From: an uncultured Erysipelotrichaceae bacterium
GTDB lineage: Bacteria > Bacillota_I > Bacilli_A > Erysipelotrichales > Erysipelotrichaceae
Assembly: GCA_905201565.1 (NCBI GenBank)
Contig: CAJKOS010000100.1
Coordinates: 1-6,902, forward strand
Length of the DNA: 6,902 bases
Direction of reading: 5' to 3'
Shown: positions 1 to 5,390 of the stretch, one piece after another
Position numbering within the stretch: position 1 is the stretch's first letter
How the letters are laid out: every line of letters starts with the position of its first letter
Made by a program: the position numbers and the translations under genes
Notes under the pieces: model-generated
The model's input: the letters and a program-made list of their open reading frames with translations, nothing else
Told to the model about the DNA's origin: nothing
Database searches by the model: none

Positions 1-1397
1 GCACAGATGATGTAAAGCTGTCTGCCCTTTTGCAAAAGTGCCTTTACTTCATCAAGAACAGAGCGGAAACTGTTTTCTTCAATATAGCGGGTAACTGGTA
101 TCTTTCTGCCTTCCGGCATGGTTTCAATGGTCGAAATGTCCATATCTCCAAATACCGTAGAGGCAAGGGTTCTTGGTATTGGAGTAGCTGACATAAGCAG
201 AAAGTCACACAGCACACCCTTTTGGCGCAATGCCCTTCTTTGTGCTACACCAAAGCGCTGCTGCTCATCCGCAATGACAAGACCTACCCTTTGAAAGCTC
301 ACATCTTCTTCCAGCAATGCATGGGTACCGGTCACAATATCAATTGTCCCTTCACTCAATCCCTGCTTTACCGCTTCTTTTTCTGCTTCACTCATACCGC
401 TGTACAAAAGGGCAATGTTCAATTTCTCTCCCGCAAGCAGTGACTTCACACTTTCATAGTGCTGACGGGCAAGGATTTCCGTAGGCGCAAGCAGAGCTGC
501 CTGATAGCCGCTATAGACACAGGCAAGCATCGCAAAAGCCGCAACCGCTGTCTTGCCGCATCCCACATCACCCTGTACCAATCTGTACATCACATGGGTA
601 CTGCTCATATCCGCAAGAATTTCATTCAATACCGTGCTTTGATCTTTGGTAAAGGAAAACGGGAGGCGGTCAACTGCTGCTTTGATACGCATGACATCAA
701 ATTGTTTTGGCGCCTTGTACATCCCTGTCGCATTTTCATTTTTGAGAAGGTTCATCGCCGTGAAGAACTTCAGAAATTCCTCATATTTCAATGTCCGATA
801 GGCTGCCTTGACATCCTGCATGGAAGAAGGAAAATGCACTGCCCGGATAGCCGCAAACCTTCGCATCAGGCGGTATTTTTCTATCAATGGTTCAGGCACA
901 ATGTCATGAATTTCATTCTGGCATGCTTCATAGACACGGCTGATCGCATCCCTCACCATCTTCTGTGTGATACCTGCACGCAGTGCATAGACAGGACTGA
1001 TGATGGGATGGGCATCAAGTGGCTTTGTATCATAGGTCATGGCAGTCACCCTGTCCTTACCCATATAGATACCGGTAATCGTAATCCTGTCATTGACCAT
1101 GAGCTTTGAAGCCCATGGACGATTAAAGATCGTAATGCGCAATACATGGGCATCATACATGACTTCAAAGCTGCTTGTCACAAGCCTTCCCTTGCGGAAA
1201 GAGCGTACTCTTGAAACAACTTCTGCTTCAAATGTCACATGTTCTTTGACCTTCCATTGGCTATAGGGAAGGATGTTGAGCACATCATATCTTGTCGGAT
1301 AATAGGAAAGCAAAGCATCTGTATCATAGATACCAAGCCTGTTCAACACTTCTATTTTCTTCTTCGTCAGTTTAAGACTCTTATCCGTCAGGTCCAT
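1..1397 (-). CDS. recG: ATP-dependent DNA helicase RecG (partial, 3' end beyond left edge)
   Basis: RecG is a cytoplasmic superfamily 2 helicase that remodels stalled replication forks and branch-migrates Holliday junctions. The reading frame is open from the window edge to an ATG at 1397 and gives the first 465 residues of a protein that is normally about 680 long. The missing part is the rest of the second helicase lobe and the C-terminus. Residues 1-150 match the N-terminal wedge/OB region. The helicase core follows: Walker A GDVGCGKT at 276-283, the APTEILA motif (Ia) at 304-310, the TGTHALL motif at 356-362, motif II at 377-380 and SATPIPRTL (motif III) at 403-411. Motif II reads DEQQRFG, where most RecG proteins have DEQH. 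The start is secure because an in-frame TAA lies only three codons upstream. No Shine-Dalgarno is correctly spaced, and a -10 box lies just before the ATG, so the message may be leaderless. A terminator separates it from the upstream cyclase gene. Confidence 0.96.
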   Translation of the reverse strand, partial: MDLTDKSLKLTKKKIEVLNRLGIYDTDALLSYYPTRYDVLNILPYSQWKVKEHVTFEAEVVSRVRSFRKGRLVTSSFEVMYDAHVLRITIFNRPWASKLMVNDRITITGIYMGKDRVTAMTYDTKPLDAHPIISPVYALRAGITQKMVRDAISRVYEACQNEIHDIVPEPLIEKYRLMRRFAAIRAVHFPSSMQDVKAAYRTLKYEEFLKFFTAMNLLKNENATGMYKAPKQFDVMRIKAAVDRLPFSFTKDQSTVLNEILADMSSTHVMYRLVQGDVGCGKTAVAAFAMLACVYSGYQAALLAPTEILARQHYESVKSLLAGEKLNIALLYSGMSEAEKEAVKQGLSEGTIDIVTGTHALLEEDVSFQRVGLVIADEQQRFGVAQRRALRQKGVLCDFLLMSATPIPRTLASTVFGDMDISTIETMPEGRKIPVTRYIEENSFRSVLDEVKALLQKGRQLYIIC

Positions 1398-1405
1398 ATA
1401 GAGGC

Positions 1406-1411
1406 ATTATA
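1406..1411 (-). promoter_or_regulatory. Candidate -10 box of recG, implying a leaderless or near-leaderless mRNA
   Basis: A perfect TATAAT on the minus strand ends eight bases before the recG ATG. Transcription normally starts about seven bases past a -10 box, here near 1399, which leaves a leader of roughly 0-2 nt. No good -35 hexamer is found at 16-18 bp spacing, and there is no TGn extension. The only purine-rich SD-like GGAG lies upstream of the -10, 14 bases from the ATG, so it would not be in this transcript. The hexamer contains the in-frame TAA that bounds the gene. A chance AT-rich match cannot be excluded. Confidence 0.4.
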
Positions 1412-1420
1412 CTCCAAACC

Positions 1421-1458
1421 CATAACAAAATGAGACACCTTTCCTTAGAAAGTGCCTC
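1421..1458 (-). terminator. Rho-independent terminator after the gmk-cyclase unit
   Basis: On the minus strand an arm at 1458-1448 (GAGGCACTTTC) pairs with GAAAGGTGTCTC at 1443-1432 across a TAAG tetraloop. The stem has 11 pairs with one G-U pair and one bulged G. A T-rich run (TTTTGTT) follows. The hairpin begins five bases after the cyclase stop codon. There is no T-run on the opposite strand, so it serves minus-strand transcription. Its T-tract lies in the region upstream of the recG -10 box. Confidence 0.75.
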
Positions 1459-1463
1459 AATGG

Positions 1464-2021
1464 TTATATATCTGCGACTACCCTGCTTGGCAAACCGGTC
1501 ATGCCGGCAAAATGCATGGGGTATGTATCGGCAATAAATGTATTCCCATTAGCGAAAAGACTTTTGAGATTGCACAGGTTTTCAACAATGAATACCCCAT
1601 GGTCTGCACAATACTGGTCCATCTCACGATGTTCTTTACTGCGCCTTACCCCTGCACAATCGATACCGATGATCGAAACCTGCCTGGTGATAAGTTTTTC
1701 AATCAGTGATCTTGAAAGTTGGGGATGTTCTTTGCAATATGTCTTTGTGCCATAGTCTGTTTCTTCCATAAAACCTGTATAGAAAGCCACAAACATGTCC
1801 TGTTCGATCAGATGCATATCGATATCCGTTGTTTCGATATCCCTGTTTCGAATATTGTGCACATCAAAGACAATGCCTTTGCGCTCTGTGTAAGCCAATG
1901 GAAATACTTTATCCATCACATCAAAGTGTGTGCCAAGATGTCCAAAGGACGCAAGTTTAAGATTTTCCTTTGCTTCAAAAGAAATGTCTGGTGTGACTTT
2001 CAATAAAAGATCAATTTTCAT
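1464..2021 (-). CDS. Cyclase family protein (arylformamidase/KynB-like metal hydrolase)
   Basis: This 185-residue protein belongs to the cyclase family (Pfam Cyclase), which includes kynurenine formamidase and other metal-dependent amide or ester hydrolases. The metal-site signature H-x3-H-x-D is present as GHLGTHFD (H28, H32, D34). Further family features are IIGIDCAGV at 117-125, H131, the IVENL stretch with E147, and the C-terminal GLPSRVVA at 176-183, which matches the family's terminal G-x-P-x-R-x-x-A. The usual PxH just after the first motif is replaced by DKVFP, so substrate and activity are uncertain. The frame extends to an ATG at 2078, but the ATG at 2021 is preferred because the family homology begins there and the longer form would lie deep inside gmk. 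It overlaps the gmk 3' end by 11 bases, with a poorly spaced GGAG 13 bases upstream, so translation is probably coupled to gmk. Nothing nearby suggests tryptophan catabolism. Confidence 0.85.
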   Translation of the reverse strand: MKIDLLLKVTPDISFEAKENLKLASFGHLGTHFDVMDKVFPLAYTERKGIVFDVHNIRNRDIETTDIDMHLIEQDMFVAFYTGFMEETDYGTKTYCKEHPQLSRSLIEKLITRQVSIIGIDCAGVRRSKEHREMDQYCADHGVFIVENLCNLKSLFANGNTFIADTYPMHFAGMTGLPSRVVADI

Positions 2022-2595
2022 TCTGTTTGTTTTTCTCCATGTGCCGCAAAATGATGGCACGGATGATATCCGAGGCAAGTTCTACATCATCGTTGCATAC
2101 GCAATACTTGTATTCCCGCATCAGGTCCAGTTCCTTTTCTGCCTTGGCAAGGCGCTGCTGGACAACTTCTTCAGCTTCAGTACCCCTGCCACGGATTCTC
2201 TTTTCGAGTTCCTGCATACTTGGTGGTACGATGAAGATTGTCAAAACATCCGGTACTTTCTCCTTGACCTGACGGCAGCCTTCCACCTCAATTTCAAGCA
2301 GTACGTTTTTGCCTTCATTGCGCAGCCGTTCTACTTCTTTCATCGGTGTTCCATAGTAGTTGCCGACAAATTGTGCCCATTCGAGCAGTCCACCTTCATC
2401 ACGTGTGCGCAGGAACTCCTCTTTGGATACAAAGTAATAATTGACACCATCCTTTTCTCCTTCGCGCATCTTCCTTGTTGTCATGGAAATGCTGAGACCG
2501 AGATTGAGATCCGGATCGTTAATAAACTGTTTGAGAATTGTCCCTTTGCCTACACCTGAGGGACCGCTGAGTACTATCAAAAGACCTTTTGCCAT
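2011..2595 (-). CDS. gmk: Guanylate kinase
   Basis: Gmk phosphorylates GMP (and dGMP) to GDP with ATP in the cytoplasm. It is essential for GTP supply and for turning over (p)ppGpp precursors. The 194-residue product shows the P-loop GPSGVGKG at 11-18, the GMP-binding segment TTRKMREGEKDGVNYYF at 39-55, the LEWAQFVGNYYGTP segment at 71-84 (family form lEya...GnyYGTp) and the EIEVEG strand at 101-106. The lid region has RIRGRGTE at 133-140. The length is close to the usual 200-210. A clean Shine-Dalgarno (AAAGGAG, 7-base spacing) fixes the ATG. In many Bacillota gmk is followed by rpoZ and coaBC. Here it overlaps a cyclase-family gene instead, and rpoZ is not in the window. It is divergently transcribed from rqcH. 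Confidence 0.98.
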   Translation of the reverse strand: MAKGLLIVLSGPSGVGKGTILKQFINDPDLNLGLSISMTTRKMREGEKDGVNYYFVSKEEFLRTRDEGGLLEWAQFVGNYYGTPMKEVERLRNEGKNVLLEIEVEGCRQVKEKVPDVLTIFIVPPSMQELEKRIRGRGTEAEEVVQQRLAKAEKELDLMREYKYCVCNDDVELASDIIRAIILRHMEKNKQNEN

Positions 2596-2602
2596 AGTGT
2601 TA

Positions 2603-2609
2603 CTCCTTT
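2603..2609 (-). promoter_or_regulatory. Ribosome binding site of gmk
   Basis: AAAGGAG on the minus strand is followed by a 7-base spacer and the gmk ATG. It decides the start, and it lies within the roughly 15-nt leader predicted from the upstream promoter. Confidence 0.85.
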
Positions 2610-2616
2610 TTCAAAT

Positions 2617-2645
2617 AGGTTACCCGTTTCTTGTCTTTCCGTCAA
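2617..2645 (-). promoter_or_regulatory. Candidate sigma-A-type promoter of gmk
   Basis: On the minus strand a TTGACG -35 element (2645-2640) is followed by a 17-bp spacer and a weak -10, TAACCT (2622-2617). The predicted start near 2610 gives a leader of about 15 nt that just contains the AAAGGAG ribosome binding site. The -35 and the spacing are good, but the -10 matches the consensus at only three positions. The site fits the need for a minus-strand promoter in this divergent gap. Confidence 0.45.
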
Positions 2646-2669
2646 TGCAAAGCATCGATACAAAAACCA

Positions 2670-2678
2670 TGGTATAAT
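2670..2678 (+). promoter_or_regulatory. Extended -10 promoter of rqcH
   Basis: TGGTATAAT (TGn plus a perfect TATAAT) lies 20 bases before the rqcH ATG. No convincing -35 exists at 17 bp (the bases there are AAGCAT), which is typical of extended -10 promoters. The predicted start near 2685 gives a leader of about 14 nt that contains the purine-rich ribosome binding site AGGAAG at 2691-2696. The same nonamer recurs in front of the Nudix gene. Confidence 0.75.
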
Positions 2679-2698
2679 CGTGCAGAAAGAAGGAAGAT

Positions 2699-4345
2699 AT
2701 GGCATTAGACGGAATCATATTACATAAGATTACAGCCGGTATCCAGGAAGTAATTCCGGCAAGAATACAGAAGATTTATGCGATTTCCCCGATGGAAATC
2801 CTGTTTCAGCTCCATGGAGCTGATGGACGCAGGCAGCTGCTCATCAGCTGTCATTCGGTCTACAACCGCATGTTATTGACAAAGAGAAGTTACCCTGCAC
2901 CGATGGAACCAGGGAATTTTGTCATGGTCTTGCGCAAACACCTTGAAGGCGCTTCTATTGAAAACATCGAACAGGCAGCACTTGACCGCTGGTGTACACT
3001 CACGATCCGCAGAAGAAACAACCTCGGTGACCTCGAGAATCTGCGCCTTATTGTGGAACTCATGGGCAACTATGCAAACATCATCCTGGTTGGTGCAGAT
3101 GGAAGGATCATCGATGCCTTAAAGCGTATACCACCTTTTGAAAATAACCGGCGTACCATTCAGGCAGGTGCACAATTTACTGAGGTTGATCCACAGAACA
3201 AGAAGGATCCATTTACAGAAAGAACAGTAGACAACGATAAATCTTTGACAGCCCAGTTTGGCGGTTTCTCCCCCTTCCTTTCCAAAGAAGTGGAATATCG
3301 TATGCAGAATGGCCAATCCTTTTCTGAGATCATGGAAGAAATCGATGCTTCTGACAGATTGTATATCGCCAACGATGAAGACAAACCAGTCTTTCATTGC
3401 ATTGAGCTGACCCATATCGGAAAGTGCAGGAGCTATCCATTATTTGAAGCCTTTGATATTCTCTATTACCACCGTGAAGAGAAAGAACGCATCCGGATGA
3501 TGACAGGCGATCTTGTGCATTTCTGCAAGAGAAATCTGAAACACGAAACACAGAAACTGCCCAGACTCTATAAGGAATATGACAATGCATTGGATTGCGA
3601 CAAATGGAAGAAGTATGGAGACCTGCTCTATACATGGAATGTGCGCGATACAAAGGGCATGAAGGAAATCGAACTGGAAGACTATGAAACCGGAGGAACG
3701 ATCATGGTACCCCTGGATGAAAGGTTTGATGGACCAACCAATGCAAAGCGCAGTTTCGTACGCTATAACAAGCTGAAAAAAGGACAGCAGTACATGCAGG
3801 AACAGATTGCCATCTGTGAGAAGGAAATTGATTACTTCACTGGTCTGTTGGAACAGCTTGACCAGGCGGATGTAGAAACCGCAAAGGAAATCGAGAAAGA
3901 ACTGGAGAAGCTCGGTTACCTTAAAGCAAAGACACATAAAGGAAAGCGGAAAAAGGGCAAGGAAGAGAAAGTGCATATTTCTGAAGTCACCACCCCTTCC
4001 GGCATCCGGATCAGCTGGGGCAGAAACAATATGCAAAATGATGCTTTGACATGGCATACAGCCCGCAAGGAAGAACTCTGGATGCATGCCAAGGACTACC
4101 ATGGTGCCCATGTTGTCATCCATGATGAAAACCCGGATGAAGAGACGATGCGCATTGCTGCTAATATTGCTGCATATTATTCCAAGGGAAGAAATTCATC
4201 CAGTGTTCCTGTCAATTACTGCAAGCTGAGACAGCTTAAAAAAATTCCGGGCGCTAAACCCGGAATGGTACAACTCACCAATTATCACACCATCTATATC
4301 GATCCAGATGGTGATCAGCTTTCAGAACTAGGCGTATCAATCTGA
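2699..4345 (+). CDS. rqcH: RqcH, NFACT-family ribosome-associated quality control factor (Rqc2 homologue; FbpA-like)
   Basis: RqcH binds stalled 50S subunits carrying peptidyl-tRNA and recruits tRNA-Ala to add C-terminal alanine tails that mark the nascent chain for degradation. Older annotations call the family fibronectin-binding protein. The 548-residue product is close to the usual 560-580. It starts with the conserved MALDG (family MAxDG). The NFACT-N domain follows, with the tRNA-handling Asp-Arg pair at D96-R97, the NNLGDL segment at 107-112 and ELMGNYANIIL at 120-130. A middle helical/coiled-coil region spans about 350-410 (AKRSFVRYNKLKKG...), then a lysine-rich linker at 412-424. The C-terminal NFACT-R (DUF814) domain covers about 427-545, with GRNN at 441-444, LWMHAKDYHGAHVVIH at 460-475 and KIPGAKPG at 515-522. 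It is monocistronic with its own promoter. Its last 31 bases overlap rluB on the other strand. Confidence 0.96.
   Translation: MALDGIILHKITAGIQEVIPARIQKIYAISPMEILFQLHGADGRRQLLISCHSVYNRMLLTKRSYPAPMEPGNFVMVLRKHLEGASIENIEQAALDRWCTLTIRRRNNLGDLENLRLIVELMGNYANIILVGADGRIIDALKRIPPFENNRRTIQAGAQFTEVDPQNKKDPFTERTVDNDKSLTAQFGGFSPFLSKEVEYRMQNGQSFSEIMEEIDASDRLYIANDEDKPVFHCIELTHIGKCRSYPLFEAFDILYYHREEKERIRMMTGDLVHFCKRNLKHETQKLPRLYKEYDNALDCDKWKKYGDLLYTWNVRDTKGMKEIELEDYETGGTIMVPLDERFDGPTNAKRSFVRYNKLKKGQQYMQEQIAICEKEIDYFTGLLEQLDQADVETAKEIEKELEKLGYLKAKTHKGKRKKGKEEKVHISEVTTPSGIRISWGRNNMQNDALTWHTARKEELWMHAKDYHGAHVVIHDENPDEETMRIAANIAAYYSKGRNSSSVPVNYCKLRQLKKIPGAKPGMVQLTNYHTIYIDPDGDQLSELGVSI
4238..4266 (-). terminator. 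Rho-independent terminator of rluB, lying inside rqcH
   Basis: On the minus strand ATTCCGGG (4266-4259) and CCCGGAAT (4251-4244) form a perfect 8-bp stem around a 7-base loop. Seven consecutive Ts follow (4244-4238, sharing one base with the stem). It lies 49 bases beyond the rluB stop codon, on the strand and at a distance suited to ending the rluB transcript. The bases also encode rqcH residues 514-523, which include the conserved PGAKPG of the NFACT-R domain. The plus strand has no T-run after the hairpin, so it should act only on minus-strand transcripts. Confidence 0.85.
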
Positions 4346-5061
4346 TGATTGACCATGCTGAGAAGCTTGCGCACTTCATACATGCGCAGTTTGCGGTATT
4401 GGCCTTGTCTGAGATTTCCTATCTCAAGGAATCCGTAACCGATGCGGTTGAGTCTAGTCACCTCGCAGTGGAAGTATTCCATCATACGGCGGATTTCCCT
4501 GTTTCTGCCTTCATAGATCGTGATGCGGATCACGGTCTTTTTCTTTCCTTCAAGGCGTGAAACAAGCTCAATATCACATGGTAATGTCATCCCATCATTC
4601 AACCGTATACCATGGGACAACATTCTGAGCATCTGATCCGTCAACACCCCATTCACCGCTACTTCATATGTCTTTGGCAGATGATACTTTGGATGCATCA
4701 TCGCATTGGCAAATTCACCATCATTGGTCATGACAAGAAGACCTGTTGTCTCATAGTCAAGTCTTCCTACAGGAAAGATTCTTTCCTTCATCGGACCAAA
4801 ACAATCCATGACTGTTCTTCTGCCCTTATCATCCTTGACCGCAGAGATGCATTGCTTTGGTTTGTTCAAAAGGTAATATACCTTCTGTTCCTTTTCTATT
4901 TCATGTCCATCGACGACAATTTCATCATCTTTAGAAACCTTGAAGCCCATCTCTTTGACAGTGACGCCATTGACTTTGACACGTCCTGCTTTGATCAGCT
5001 CTTCCGATTTACGCCTTGAAGCAATACCAGCTTCAGCCATAACCTTTTGCAGTCTTTCCAT
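4315..5061 (-). CDS. rluB: RluB/RsuA-family ribosomal pseudouridine synthase
   Basis: This enzyme converts a specific rRNA uridine to pseudouridine. RluB in E. coli modifies U2605 of 23S rRNA. The 248-residue protein has an N-terminal S4 RNA-binding domain at about 1-48 (RLQKVMAEAGIASRR at 3-17, then KAGRVKVNG at 24-32). The catalytic core has the signature PVGRLDYETTGLLVMTNDGE at 97-116, with D102 as the catalytic aspartate. LPKTYEV lies at 128-134 and GRNREIRRMMEYF at 185-197, the latter typical of the RsuA/RluB/E/F branch. The ATG at 5061 has an excellent Shine-Dalgarno (AAAGGAG, 6-base spacer) that overlaps the stop of the ParB-like gene, so the two are probably co-transcribed and coupled. 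Its 3' end overlaps the rqcH 3' end by 31 bases on the opposite strand, and its likely terminator is inside rqcH. The choice of RluB over RsuA or RluF rests on general resemblance, so the target site is uncertain. Confidence 0.93.
   Translation of the reverse strand: MERLQKVMAEAGIASRRKSEELIKAGRVKVNGVTVKEMGFKVSKDDEIVVDGHEIEKEQKVYYLLNKPKQCISAVKDDKGRRTVMDCFGPMKERIFPVGRLDYETTGLLVMTNDGEFANAMMHPKYHLPKTYEVAVNGVLTDQMLRMLSHGIRLNDGMTLPCDIELVSRLEGKKKTVIRITIYEGRNREIRRMMEYFHCEVTRLNRIGYGFLEIGNLRQGQYRKLRMYEVRKLLSMVNHQIDTPSSES
4515..4546 (+). terminator. Candidate rho-independent terminator of rqcH, lying inside rluB
   Basis: On the plus strand AGATCGTGAT (4515-4524) pairs with ATCACGGTCT (4529-4538) through 10 consecutive pairs, one of them T-G, closing a GCGG tetraloop. 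The following bases are TTTTCTTT. It lies about 170 bases past the rqcH stop, and no better plus-strand hairpin with a T-run is seen nearer. The same bases encode rluB residues 172-183 (GKKKTVIRITIY) on the minus strand, so the T-run reflects lysine codons and could be coincidental. Confidence 0.55.
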
Positions 5062-5067
5062 CCTTAA

Positions 5068-5074
5068 CTCCTTT
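5068..5074 (-). promoter_or_regulatory. Ribosome binding site of rluB, overlapping the upstream stop codon
   Basis: AAAGGAG lies six bases before the rluB ATG and shares a base with the TGA of the ParB-like gene. A ribosome ending the upstream gene would be placed on this site, which supports translational coupling. Confidence 0.85.
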
Positions 5075-5349
5075 CAGTGGTGATTCTGTGTATTACCCCA
5101 GAATGCACTTCCGGCATGTGAATAATCATTCATGAGCACAACCGGAATGCGGGCAAAACGGGGATCACTTTCAGCCAGTATCGCACAGGCAGTAAGCCTC
5201 TTCCTTCCATCGATGCACACATATCCACCATCTTTCCGGTTCACTTCTACCGGTATCGCAACACCACGCACCCGGATACTTTCCAGCAGCATTCCCGGAT
5301 CACATGGTTCATACGATATTTCTCTGATATCAACAATCGTATTAATCAT
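5074..5349 (-). CDS. Small ParB/Srx-fold (ParB N-terminal domain-like) protein
   Basis: This 91-residue protein consists almost entirely of a ParB N-terminal-like fold. Residues 20-37 (MLLESIRVRGVAIPVEVN) match the box I pattern 'L..SI...G...P..V'. VCIDGRKRLTA at 44-54 corresponds to the box II motif (family GxRRxxA), where ParB proteins bind CTP. The strand RIPVVLMND at 67-75 closes the domain. There is no helix-turn-helix DNA-binding domain or dimerisation region, so it is not a chromosome-segregation ParB. Whether it binds a nucleotide, DNA or a protein is unknown. The frame allows a GTG start at 5361, but that codon directly follows the -10 box and would not be transcribed, so the ATG at 5349 is chosen. 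No clear Shine-Dalgarno is present. It is 12 bases upstream of rluB and very likely in one operon with it. Confidence 0.82.
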   Translation of the reverse strand: MINTIVDIREISYEPCDPGMLLESIRVRGVAIPVEVNRKDGGYVCIDGRKRLTACAILAESDPRFARIPVVLMNDYSHAGSAFWGNTQNHH

Positions 5350-5361
5350 AACCCGCGCCAC

Positions 5362-5390
5362 AGTATACCCGAGTTTTCAATCGATGACAA
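5362..5390 (-). promoter_or_regulatory. Promoter of the ParB-like/rluB unit, embedded in the end of the upstream gene
   Basis: On the minus strand TTGTCA (5390-5385) and TATACT (5367-5362) are separated by exactly 17 bp. Each matches its consensus at five of six positions, or nearly so. The -35 overlaps the last codons of the GNAT/C39 fusion gene. The predicted start near 5355 gives a leader of only about 6 nt before the ATG at 5349, which excludes the upstream GTG as the start. Confidence 0.7.

Noticed and set aside
459..1109. A 216-codon plus-strand open frame opposite recG
   Set aside because: It lies antisense to well-conserved RecG helicase motifs, and its product has no recognisable domain and shadow-like composition.
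2022..2078. An upstream ATG extending the cyclase protein by 19 residues
   Set aside because: The extension lies inside gmk and has no family similarity. The ATG at 2021 begins where the homology begins.
1930..2559. A 209-codon plus-strand open frame opposite gmk and the cyclase gene
   Set aside because: The minus strand encodes a complete Gmk with a P-loop and a ribosome binding site. The plus-strand frame is a cysteine- and phenylalanine-rich shadow.
2645..2655. ATGC-AAA-GCAT inverted repeat in the gmk/rqcH divergent gap, as a possible operator
   Set aside because: Four-base arms are too short to distinguish from chance, and no regulator is encoded nearby.
3440..4123. A 227-codon minus-strand open frame opposite rqcH
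   Set aside because: The hydrophobic, Cys/Phe-rich product mimics a membrane protein but is the complement of conserved NFACT coding sequence and lacks start signals.
4368..4388. Paired TGCGCA sequences just past the rqcH stop, as a possible terminator
   Set aside because: The stem is only 6 bp and no T-run follows. The hairpin at 4515-4546 is a better candidate.
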